A stretch of 64,000 bases of DNA from NCBI GenBank assembly GCA_036785325.1, contig JAXIVH010000038.1, positions 389,501 through 453,500 on the forward strand, written 5' to 3'. The notes beneath the pieces are model-generated. The model was given only the letters and a program-made list of their open reading frames with translations. It did not search any database and was not told where the DNA came from. Of this stretch, positions 53,371 through 64,000 are shown one piece after another; the first letter of the stretch is position 1; each line of letters opens with the position of its first letter. The DNA comes from Urophycis tenuis. Lineage: Eukaryota; Chordata; Actinopteri; Gadiformes; Phycidae. Position numbers and translations under genes: made by a program.

Positions 53371-56146
53371 TTCGTTAGAGTTATCTCGATGACCCCCCCC
53401 ACCTCATCCAACGACTCGGTAGTTGAATAGGGGATCAAAGGCAGTTGCACTCGCCAATATCTAGTCATCCGCAGCTCTCTTTTCCCATATTACCAAGAAT
53501 GAAGTAAAACGAAATGGTTATCTGTCTTGTTGTGATATAACCGCTGATTTGGAGATATAGACTTGTTTTTCCTTTTCCCAAAGGTTTTCTTTGTTCCAAG
53601 ATGAAGGTCAATCTAGTTTGAGTGAAGGTACTTCCAATGCATTGGTATATTTACTTATTTGAATAAAGACGAGTCACAGCTGGAGTGAGACTTTTCTTTT
53701 CCATTTCTATTTTAGTATAAACGTGCTATCGAAATATTAGGACACGTCATCAGTAGTGGACCCTGGGATCATAGGGTGTTTCTGGCCATTGTCACTATAC
53801 ACCCTCACCCAAGGGAGGCCCCCCCGAGAGTGATCAATTCTCAAGGTGTGTCGTTTCCGAAATGGAATTGGTATTGGGTTTAAGCTTTTTTAGGAGTGAT
53901 CATTTGTTGAGGTAACGTCGAGGTAAGTAAAGGTAAGTAAAACACTTTTTAGGATACATTGTTTTGGTTATGGAGAGGAGGGGGCACATACTTACCCCCT
54001 GACCAGCACAAACCAGTTGTTAACACCGCTAGGTAGCCCTGGTTTGGCCAATCAGGGCCGGAGCTTGGTTCTTGTCCTCTGTTGGGTCCAGATGAACTAG
54101 CAGAAAACTGGGGTCACGAAGGACCGAGGCCAGCCGTGACAAAGCACTGCCTCCACGGTCCCCCAATGCAGCTATCCTCAGCGATGGGTGTCCTGACCTA
54201 GGAAAGACCAAGACCAGCCCCGACCAGCGGTGCCTTCCCAGTCGGTCCCAGGGTAGGAAAGGCCAAGGCCAGCCGCGACTAAGCACTGCCTCCCTGGCCC
54301 CTCCAGGACCCCATGCCGAACAGCCTGTTAATAACAATTCCTGTGCCCCATAAACCGCGCGACTACAGAGATTGTGTAGGAAGTTGACCTTAGAGAAGAC
54401 TCAATGGCTTACTTTCCTCACCCAAACCAAACAATTTCTTGGGGTAGTCTATTCTCGCCGTAGGTACTTCAGTAATGGGTTTTTTTGTGAAAAGTTTTCC
54501 GGATGAAATGCATGCTGGGTAATTGTCTTCTTCCTCCAATATGTCAAGTGTAGGTTAAGGTTAGGGTAGATTTAGGGGTAGAGTTAGCAGTTAACCTTAA
54601 CGTTAGGTTTGAAGTAAATGGGAGGGGTTGCGGTTAGGGTTAAGGTTAGGGCTGAGGTTAGGGTTAGGTATAAGGTTACGGTTTAGGGTTAAGGTTAGGG
54701 TTAAGGTTAGGGTTACGGTTAGGGCTAAGGTTAGGGCTAAGGTTAGAGTAAGGGTTAGGGTTAGCGTTACGGTTAGGGTAAGGTTAGGGTTAGGGTTAGA
54801 GGTTAGGGGTTAGGGGTTAGGGTTAAGATGAAGGCTGAGGTTAGGGTTAAGGTTAGGGCTGAGGTTAGGGTTAGGTTTAAGGTTAGGGATAAGGTTAGGG
54901 TTGGGGTTACGGCTGAGATTGGGGTTAAGGTTAGGGTTGAGGTTAGGGTTAGTGTTATGGATAAGGTTAGGTTAAGTGTTAGGGCCAAGGTTAGGGTTAA
55001 GGTTATGGTTAAGATTAGGGTTAGGGCTAGAATTAGGGTTAGGGCTAAGGTTAGGGTTAGGGTTATGGCTGAGGTTAGGGTTAAGGTTAGGTTTGAGGTT
55101 AGTGTTAAGGTTAGGGCCAAGGTTAGGGTTAGGGTTAAGGTTAGGGTTAGGGCTAAGGTTAGGGTTAGGGTTATGGCTGAGGCTAGGGTTAGGGCTAAAG
55201 TTAGGGCAAAGGTTAGAGTTAGGGTTAGCGTTAGAGTTAGGGTAGGGTTAGTGTTGGAGGTTAGGGTAGGCTTAGGGTTAGAGTTAGAGTAGGGGTTAGG
55301 GTTAGAGTTAGAGTAGGGGTTAGGGTTAGTGTTAAGGCTAAGGTTAGGGGTTGAGGTTAGTGTTAAGATTAGGGCCAAGGTAAGGGTTAGTGTTAGGGTT
55401 GAGTTAGGGTTAGGGCTAAGGTTAGGCCTATGGTTAGGGTTGGGTTTGAGGTTATCCCTAGGGTTAGAGTTAGAGCTAGAGATTGAGGAAGGTAGAGTCA
55501 AGGTGAGACAGTCTGTACGGACTGAACTCACCCCCGCCGGATCGGGCTAGTACACTCTATCTCCCCCAACTCCCTCATTTCCATGAGGGAAGACAGGGGA
55601 GAAGAGATGGGAGGAGTATATATATTTAATATATATTTTTTTAGTAAATAAATACATCGAGAGACTCACCGCTGGAGTGGGTTTTAATCTTTGTATTCAA
55701 GGTTGTTCCTCCTCTTTTGATTCCTCGCTGGTGGTGCGTCGTCTCCACCTAGTGGTCGTTTTGTGAAGAAGAGTTATAGAAATAGAAATAGAAATACTCT
55801 ATTGTTCCCAGGTTGGGAAATTGCATTAATAGGTAAGTAATAATAATAATAATAGGTAATTGCAATAGTTGTTAAGGTAATCTATATTTAATTTATTTAT
55901 TTATATTTGTATATTTATTTAGTCTATTTATTTATTCATTTTTGTTTATTTATTTATTTAGATAAAGAGGATCACAGCTGGAGTGAGTTTTTAGTCTTTG
56001 TGTTAAAGGCTGGTTGCCTTCTTTTGATTCTTCAGTGGTGGTCCATCGCCTCCATCTAGTGGTCGTTTTGTGAATAACAGTTGGTAAGGTAATATAAATG
56101 GGTTCTGTAGAGAGCCCGTTCTTTCGATGGCCCTGGCTCGGTTAGG
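53371..56146 (+). repeat. Macrosatellite unit 20 (long, 2776 bp)
   Basis: Counterpart of unit 15 (offset 12287). It differs by AAGATGAAGG for AAGATGAGGG at about 54826 and a nearby A/T change (MKAEV and SAFIL in the spurious frames). Telomere-like block about 54552-55486. Confidence 0.88.
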
Positions 56147-58724
56147 TTCGTTAGAGTTATCTCGATGACCCCCCCCCACCTCATCCAACGACTCGGTAGT
56201 TGAATTGGGGATCAAAGGCAGTTGCACTCGCCAATATCTAGTCATCCGCAGCTCTCTTTTCCCATATTACCAAGAATTAAGTAAAACGAAATGGTTATCT
56301 GTCTTGTTGTGATATAACCGCTGATTTGGAGATATAGACTTGTTTTTCCTTTTCCCAAAGGTTTTCTTTGTTCCAAGATGAAGGTCAATCTAGTTTGATT
56401 GAAGGTACTTCCAATGCATTGGTATATTTACTTATTTGAATAAAGACGAGTCACAGCTGGAGTGAGACTTTTCTTTTCCATTTCTATTTTAGTATAAACG
56501 TGCTATCGAAATATTAGGACACGTCATCAGTAGTGGACCCTGGGATCATAGGGTGTTTCTGGCCATTGTCACTATACACCCTCACCCAAGGGAGGCCCCC
56601 CCGAGAGTGATCAATTCTCAAGGTGTGTCGTTTCCGAAATGGAATTGGTATTGGGTTTAAACTTTTTTAGGAGTGATCATTTGTTGAGGTAACGTCGAGG
56701 TAAGTAAAGGTAAGTAAAACACTTTTTAGGATACATTGTTTTGGTTATGGAGAGGAGGGGGCACATACTTACCCCCTGACCAGCACAAACCAGTTGTTAA
56801 CACCGCTAGGTAGCCCTGGTTTGGCCAATCAGGGCCGGAGCTTGGTTCTTGTCCTCTGTTGGGTCCAGATGAACTAGCAGAAAACTGGGGTCACGAAGGA
56901 CCGAGGCCAGCCGTGACAAAGCACTGCCTCCACGGTCCCCCAATGCAGCTATCCTCAGCGATGGGTGTCCAGACCTAGGAAAGACCAAGACCAGCCCCGA
57001 CCAGCGGTGCCTTCCCAGTCGGTCCCAGGGTAGGAAAGGCCAAGGCCAGCCGCGACTAAGCACTGCCTCCCTGGCCCCTCCAGGACCCCATGCCGAACAG
57101 CCTGTTAATAACAATTCCTGTGCCCCATACACCGCGCGACTACAGAGATTGTGTAGGAAGTTGACCTTAGAGAAGACTCAATGGCTTACTTTCCTCACCC
57201 AAAACAACAATTTCTTGGGGTAGTCTATTCTCGCCGTAGGTACTTCGGTAATGGGTTTTTTTGTGAAAAGTTTTCCGGATGAAATGCATGCTGGGTAATT
57301 GTCTTCTTCCTCCAATATGTCAAGTGTAGGTTAAGGTTAGGGTAGATTTAGGGGTAGAGTTAGCAGTTAACCTTAACGTTAGGTTTGAAGTAAATGGGAG
57401 GGGTTGCGGTTAGGGTTAAGGTTAGGGCTGAGGTTAGGGTTAGGTATAAGGTTACGGTTTAGGGTTAAGGTTAGGGTTAAGGTTAGGGTTACGGTTAGGG
57501 CTAAGGTTAGGGCTAAGGTTAGAGTAAGGGTTAGGGTTAGCGTTACGGTTAGGGTAAGGTTAGGGTTAGGGTTAGAGGTTAGGGGTTAGGGTTAAGATGA
57601 GGGCTGAGGTTAGGGTTAAGGTTAGGGCTGAGGTTAGGGTTAGGTTTAAGGTTAGGGATAAGGTTAGGGTTGGGGTTACGGCTGAGATTGGGGTTAAGGT
57701 TAGGGTTAGGGTTAAGGTTAGGGTTAGGGCTAAGGTTAGGGTTAGGGTTATGGCTGAGGCTAGGGTTAGGGCTAAAGTTAGGGCAAAGGTTAGAGTTAGG
57801 GTTAGCGTTAGAGTTAGGGTAGGGTTAGTGTTGGAGGTTAGGGTAGGCTTAGGGTTAGAGTTAGAGTAGGGGTTAGGGTTAGAGTTAGAGTAGGGGTTAG
57901 GGTTAGTGTTAAGGCTAAGGTTAGGGGTTGAGGTTAGTGTTAAGATTAGGGCCAAGGTAAGGGTTAGTGTTAGGGTTGAGTTAGGGTTAGGGCTAAGGTT
58001 AGGCCTATGGTTAGGGTTGGGGTTGAGGTTATCCCTAGGGTTAGAGTTAGAGCTAGAGATTGAGGAAGGTAGAGTCAAGGTGAGACAGTCTGTACGGACT
58101 GAACTCACCCCCGCCGGATCGGGCTAGTACACTCTATCTCCCCCAACTCCCTCATTTCCATGAGGGAAGACAGGGGAGAAGAGATGGGAGGAGTATATAT
58201 ATTTAATATTTTTTTTTTTAGTAAATAAATACATCGAGAGACTCACCGCTGGAGTGGGTTTTAATCTTTGTATTCAAGGTTGTTCCTCCTCTTTTGATTC
58301 CTCGCTGGTGGTGCGTCGTCTCCACCTAGTGGTCGTTTTTGTGAAGAAGAGTTATAGAAATAGAAATAGAAATACTCTATTGTTCCCAGGTTGGGAAATT
58401 GCATTAATAGGTAAGTAATAATAATAATAATAGGTAATTGCAATAGTTGGTAAGGTAATCTATATTTAATTTATTTATTTATATTTGTATATTTATTTAG
58501 TCTATTTATTTATTCATTTTTGTTTATTTATTTATTTAGATAAAGAGGATCACAGCTGGAGTGAGTTTTTAGTCTTTGTGTTAAAGGCTGGTTGCCTTCT
58601 TTTGATTCTTCAGTGGTGGTCCATCGCCTCCATCTAGTGGTCGTTTTGTGAATAACAGTTGGTAAGGTAATATAAATGGGTTGTGTAGAGAGCCCGTTCT
58701 TTCCATGGCCCTGGCTCGGTTAGG
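56147..58724 (+). repeat. Macrosatellite unit 21 (long with block deletion, 2578 bp)
   Basis: Counterpart of unit 16, with the same ~198-bp deletion in the telomere-like block (about 57328-58063) and GTCGTTTTTGTG at about 58333. By about 58655 it no longer matches unit 16 and instead has the ending of unit 10. Confidence 0.88.
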
Positions 58725-61500
58725 TTCGTTAGAGTTATCTCGATGACCCCCCCCCACCTCATCCAACGACTCGGTAGTTGAATAGGGGATCAAAGGCAGT
58801 TGCACTCGCCAATATCTAGTCATCCGCAGCTCTCTTTTCCCATATTACCAAGAATGAAGTAAAACGAAATGGTTATCTGTCTTGTTGTGATATAACCGCT
58901 GATTTGGAGATATAGACTTGTTTTTCCTTTTCCCAAAGGTTTTCTCTGTTCCAAGATGAAGGTCAATCTAGTTTGATTGAAGGTACTTCCAATGCATTGG
59001 TATATTTACTTATGTGAATAAAGACGAGTCACAGCTGGAGTGAGACTTTTCTTTTCCATTTCTATTTTAGTATAAACGTGCTATCGAAATATTAGGACAC
59101 GTCATCAGTAGTGGACCCTGGGATCATAGGGTGTTTCTGGCCATTGTCACTATACACCCTCACCCAAGGGAGGCCCCCCCGAGAGTGATCAATTCTCAAG
59201 GTGTGTCGTTTCCGAAATGGAATTGGTATTGGGTTTAAGCTTTTTTAGGAGTGATCATTTGTTGAGGTAACGTCGAGGTAAGTAAAGGTAAGTAAAACAC
59301 TTTTTAGGATACATTGTTTTGGTTATGGAGAGGAGGGGGCACATACTTACCCCCTGACCAGCACAAACCAGTTGTTAACACTGCTAGGTAGCCCTGGTTT
59401 GGCCAATCAGGGCCGGAGCTTGGTTCTTGTCCTCTGTTGGGTCCAGATGAACTAGCAGAAAACTGGGGTCACGAAGGACCGAGGCCAGCCGTGACAAAGC
59501 ACTGCCTCCACGGTCCCCCAATGCAGCTATCCTCAGCGATGGGTGTCCCGACCTAGGAAAGACCAAGACCAGCCCCGACCAGCGGTGCCTTCCCAGTCGG
59601 TCCCAGGGTAGGAAAGGCCAAGGCCAGCCGCGACTAAGCACTGCCTCCCTGGCCCCTCCAGGACCCCATGCCGAACAGCCTGTTAATAACAATTCCTGTG
59701 CCCCATACACCGCGCGACTACAGCGATTGTGTAGGGAGTTGACCTTAGAGAAGACTCAATGGCTTACTTTCCTCACCCAAAACAACAATTTCTTGGGGTA
59801 GTCTATTCTCGCCGTAGGTACTTCGGTAATGGGTTTTTTTGTGAAAAGTTTTCCGGATGAAATGCATGCTGGGTAATTGTCTTCTTCCTCCAATATGTCA
59901 AGTGTAGGTTAAGGTTAGGGTAGATTTAGGGGTAGAGTTAGCAGTTAACCTTAACGTTAGGTTTGAAGTAAATGGGAGGGGTTGCGGTTAGGGTTAAGGT
60001 TAGGGCTGAGGTTAGGGTTAGGTATAAGGTTACGGTTTAGGGTTAAGGTTAGGGTTAAGGTTAGGGTTACGGTTAGGGCTTAGGTTAGGGCTAAGGTTAG
60101 AGTAAGGGTTAGGGTTAGCGTTACGGTTAGGGTAAGGTTAGGGTTAGGGTTAGAGGTTAGGGGTTAGGGGTTAGGGTAAAGATGAGGGCTGAGGTTAGGG
60201 TTAAGGTTAGGGCTGAGGTTAGGGTTAGGTTTAAGGTTAGGGATAAGGTTAGGGTTGGGGTTACGGCTGAAATTGGGGTTAAGGTTAGGGTTGAGGTTAG
60301 GGTTAGTGTTATGGATAAGGTTAGGTTAAGTGTTAGGGCCAAGGTTAGGGTTAAGGTTATGGTTAAGATTAGGGTTAGGGCTAGAATTAGGGTTAGGGCT
60401 AAGGTTAGGGTTAGGGTTATGGCTGAGGTTAGGGTTAAGGTTAGGTTTGAGGTTAGTGTTAAGGTTAGGGCCAAGGTTAGGGTTAGGGTTAAGGTTAGGG
60501 TTAGGGCTAAGGTTAGGGTTAGGGTTATGGCTGAGGCTAGGGTTAGGGCTAAAGTTAGGGCAAAGGTTAGAGTTAGGGTTAGCGTTAGAGTTAGGGTAGG
60601 GTTAGTGTTGGAGGTTAGGGTAGGCTTAGGGTTAGAGTTAGAGTAGGGGTTAGGGTTAGAGTTAGAGTAGGGGTTAGGGTTAGTGTTAAGGCTAAGGTTA
60701 GGGGTTGAGGTTAGTGTTAAAATTAGGGCCAAGGTAAGGGTTAGTGTTAGGGTTGAGTTAGGGTTAGGGCTAAGGTTAGGCCTATGGTTAGGGTTGGGGT
60801 TGAGGTTATCCCTAGGGTTAGAGTTAGAGCTAGAGATTGAGGAAGGTAGAGTCAAGGTGAGACAGTCTGTACGGACTGAACTCACCCCCGCCGGATCGGG
60901 CTAGTACACTCTATCTCCCCCAACTCCCTCATTTCCATGAGGGAAGACAGGGGAGAAGAGATGGGAGGAGTATATATATTTAATATATTTTTTTTTTGTA
61001 AATAAATACATCGAGAGACTCACCGCTGGAGTGGGTTTTAATCTTTGTATTCAAGGTTGTTCCTCCTCTTTTGATTCCTCGCTGGTGGTGCGTCGTCTCC
61101 ACCTAGTGGTCGTTTTGTGAAGAAGAGTTATAGAAATAGAAATAGAAATACTCTATTGTTCCCAGGTTGGGAAATTGCATTAATAGGTAAGTAATAATAA
61201 TAATAATAGGTAATTGCAATAGTTGGTAAGGTAATCTATATTTAATTTATTTATTTATATTTGTATATTTATTTAGTCTATTTATTTATTCATTTTTGTT
61301 TATTTATTTATTTAGATAAAGAGGATCACAGCTGGAGTGAGTTTTTAGTCTTTGTGTTAAAGGCTGGTTGCCTTCTTTTGATTCTTCAGTGGTGGTCCAT
61401 CGCCTCCATCTAGTGGTCGTTTTGTGAATAACAGTTGGTAAGGTAATATAAATGGGTTGTGTAGAGAGCCCGTTCTTTCGATGGCCCTGGCTCGGTTAGG
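58725..61500 (+). repeat. Macrosatellite unit 22 (long, 2776 bp)
   Basis: Near copy of unit 11 with all its diagnostic variants; telomere-like block about 59906-60840. Private changes: AACACTGCTAGG (about 59377), GGGTAAAGATGAGG (about 60175), TTTTTTGTAAATAAA (about 60995). Confidence 0.88.
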
Positions 61501-64000
61501 TTCGTTAGAGTTATCTCGATGACCCCCCCCCACCTCATCCAACGACTCGGTAGTTGAATAGGGGATCAAAGGCAGTTGCACTCGCCAATATCTAGTCATC
61601 CGCAGCTCTCTTTTCCCATATTACCAAGAATGAAGTAAAACGAAATGGTTATCTGTCTTGTTGTGATATAACCGCTGATTTGGAGATATAGACTTGTTTT
61701 TCCTTTTCCCAAAGGTTTTCTTTGTTCCAAGATGAAGGTCAATCTAGTTTGATTGAAGGTACTTCCAATGCATTGGTATATTTACTTATTTGAATAAAGA
61801 CGAGTCACAGCTGGAGTGAGACTTTTCTTTTCCATTTCTATTTTAGTATAAACGTGCTATCGAAATATTAGGACACGTCATCAGTAGTGGACCCTGGGAT
61901 CATAGGGTGTTTCTGGCCATTGTCACTATACACCCTCACCCAAGGGAGGCCCCCCCGAGAGTGATCAATTCTCAAGGTGTGTCGTTTCCGAAATGGAATT
62001 GGTATTGGGTTTAAACTTTTTTAGGAGTGATCATTTGTTGAGGTAACGTTGAGGTAAGTAAAGGTAAGTAAAACACTTTTTAGGATACATTGTTTTGGTT
62101 ATGGAGAGGAGGGGGCACATACTTACCCCCTGACCAGCACAAACCAGTTGTTAACACCGCTAGGTAGCCCTGGTTTGGCCAATCAGGGCCGGAGCTTGGT
62201 TCTTGTCCTCTGTTGGGTCCAGATGAACTAGCAGAAAACTGGGGTCACGAAGGACCGAGGCCAGCCGTGACAAAGCACTGCCTCCACGGTCCCCCAATGC
62301 AGCTATCCTCAGCGATGGGTGTCCAGACCTAGGAAAGACCAAGACCAGCCCCGACCAGCGGTGCCTTCCCAGTCGGTCCCAGGGTAGGAAAGGCCAAGGC
62401 CAGCCGCGACTAAGCACTGCCTCCCTGGCCCCTCCAGGACCCCATGCCGAACAGCCTGTTAATAACAATTCCTGTGCCCCATACACCGCGCGACTACAGA
62501 GATTGTGTAGGAAGTTGACCTTAGAGAAGACTCAATGGCTTACTTTCCTCACCCAAAACAACAATTTCTTGGGGTAGTCTATTCTCGCCGTAGGTACTTC
62601 GGTAATGGGTTTTTTTGTGAAAAGTTTTCCGGATGAAATGCATGCTGGGTAATTGTCTTCTTCCTCCAATATGTCAAGTGTAGGTTAAGGTTAGGGTAGA
62701 TTTAGGGGTAGAGTTAGCAGTTAACCTTAACGTTAGGTTTGAAGTAAATGGGAGGGGTTGCGGTTAGGGTTAAGGTTAGGGCTGAGGTTAGGGTTAGGTA
62801 TAAGGTTACGGTTTAGGGTTAAGGTTAGGGTTAAGGTTAGGGTTACGGTTAGGGCTAAGGTTAGGGCTAAGGTTAGAGTAAGGGTTAGGGTTAGCGTTAC
62901 GGTTAGGGTAAGGTTAGGGTTAGGGTTAGAGGTTAGGGGTTAGGGGTTAGGGTTAAGATGAGGGCTGAGGTTAGGGTTAAGGTTAGGGCTGAGGTTAGGG
63001 TTAGGTTTAAGGTTAGGGATAAGGTTAGGGTTGGGGTTACGGCTGAGATTGGGGTTAAGGTTAGGGTTGAGGTTAGGGTTAGTGTTATGGATAAGGTTAG
63101 GTTAAGTGTTAGGGCCAAGGTTAGGGTTAAGGTTATGGTTAAGATTAGGGTTAGGGCTAGAATTAGGGTTAGGGCTAAGGTTAGGGTTAGGGTTATGGCT
63201 GAGGTTAGGGTTAAGGTTAGGTTTGAGGTTAGGGTTAAGGTTAGGGCCAAGGTTAGGGCTAGGGTTAAGGTTAGGGTTAGGGCTAAGGTTAGGATTAGGG
63301 TTATGGCTGAGGCTAGGGTTAGGGCTAAAGTTAGGGCAAAGGTTAGAGTTAGGGTTAGCGTTAGAGTTAGGGTAGGGTTAGTGTTGGAGGTTAGGGTAGG
63401 CTTAGGGTTAGAGTTAGAGTAGGGGTTAGGGTTAGAGTTAGAGTAGGGGTTAGGGTTAGTGTTAAGGCTAAGGTTAGGGGTTGAGGTTAGTGTTAAGATT
63501 AGGGCCAAGGTAAGGGTTAGTGTTAGGGTTGAGTTAGGGTTAGGGCTAAGGTTAGGCCTATGGTTAGGGTTGGGGTTGAGGTTATCCCTAGGGTTAGAGT
63601 TAGAGCTAGAGATTGAGGAAGGTAGAGTCAAGGTGAGACAGTCTGTACGGACTGAACTCACCCCCGCCGGATCGGGCTAGTACACTCTATCTCCCCCAAC
63701 TCCCTCATTTCCATGAGGGAAGACAGGGGAGAAGAGATGGGAGGAGTATATATATTTAATATATTTTTTTTTAGTAAATAAATACATCGAGAGACTCACA
63801 GCTGGAGCGGGTTTTAATCTTTGTATTCAAGGTTGTTCCTCCTCTTTTGATTCCTCGCTGGTGGTGCGTCGTCTCCACCTAGTGGTCGTTTTGTGAAGAA
63901 GAGTTATAGAAATAGAAATAGAAATACTCTATTGTTCCCAGGTTGGGAAATTGCATTAATAGGTAAGTAATAATAATAATAACAATAATAATAGGTAATT
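61501..64000 (+). repeat. Macrosatellite unit 23 (long, cut by window end)
   Basis: The head matches unit 12 (TTTAAACTTTTT, AACGTTGAGG), but the body is of long type with tail present; telomere-like block about 62682-63616. Private: AGGGCTAGGGTTAAGG (about 63256), GGATTAGGG (about 63292), GCTGGAGCGGG (about 63803). The AAT tract is expanded as in unit 4. The last ~0.5 kb of the unit lies outside. Confidence 0.85.

Larger units (their letters stand above)
46439..58724 (+). repeat. Higher-order repeat, copy B (units 17-21, 12286 bp)
   Basis: Near-perfect duplicate of copy A. Differences noticed are few: MRAEV to MKAEV-type change at 54828, one C fewer in a C-tract near 56168, CTAGT/T-run details and the last ~0.1-0.4 kb, which match unit 10 rather than unit 16 (GTTGGTAAGG, TTTCCATGG). 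Such identity means very recent duplication or an assembly artefact. Confidence 0.85.

Overview
The window looks like subtelomeric or otherwise heterochromatic DNA of an animal, most likely a fish. The evidence is degenerate arrays of the vertebrate telomere hexamer TTAGGG, AT-rich intergenic DNA, (TG)n microsatellites, tails resembling fish LINE/SINE 3' ends, a gene with eukaryotic codon use and exon-like segments flanked by GT/AG. No bacterial-style operon, rRNA, tRNA or CRISPR was seen. The species cannot be named from the sequence alone.

Layout: (1) 1-1206 is the 3' part of a plus-strand gene encoding a protein with two Cys/His modules, followed by about 500 bp of AT-rich DNA. (2) 1711-15042 holds five units and one fragment of a 2.1-2.8 kb macrosatellite. 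(3) 15043-20090 is a different satellite with a 214-bp monomer, interrupted three times by a ~1 kb segment carrying a TG microsatellite and a minus-strand exon-like sequence. (4) 20091-20700 is low-copy DNA with a promoter-like 42/43-bp CCAAT repeat. (5) 20701-21086 grades from degenerate into nearly canonical TTAGGG repeats. (6) 21087-64000 is the macrosatellite again: one divergent edge unit, then sixteen highly homogeneous units, the last cut by the window end.

A full macrosatellite unit (~2.78 kb) has, left to right: a head with a variable C-tract; a hairpin-forming stretch; a GC-rich block with a CCAAT box and three diverged minisatellite monomers; TTCCGG and GCATGCTGGG motifs; ~0.9 kb of G-rich-strand telomere-like hexamers (TTAGGG, TTAAGG, GCTAAGG and similar) always in the same orientation; a tail with a hairpin; and an AT-rich segment with two diverged copies of a ~130-bp element and a minus-strand retroposon-like tail. 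Short units (~2.08-2.13 kb) lack the last ~0.7 kb. From 34152 on, five units form a 12.29-kb higher-order repeat present twice, and the unit at 58725 is a near copy of the one at 31375.

The long open frames over the telomere-like blocks, on both strands, and the recurrent 108-codon minus-strand frame are best read as by-products of repeat periodicity and homogenisation, not genes. The most interesting hypothesis is that each unit is a promoter-plus-telomere-repeat cassette oriented to produce a UUAGGG-type (TERRA-like) RNA. That is inference only.
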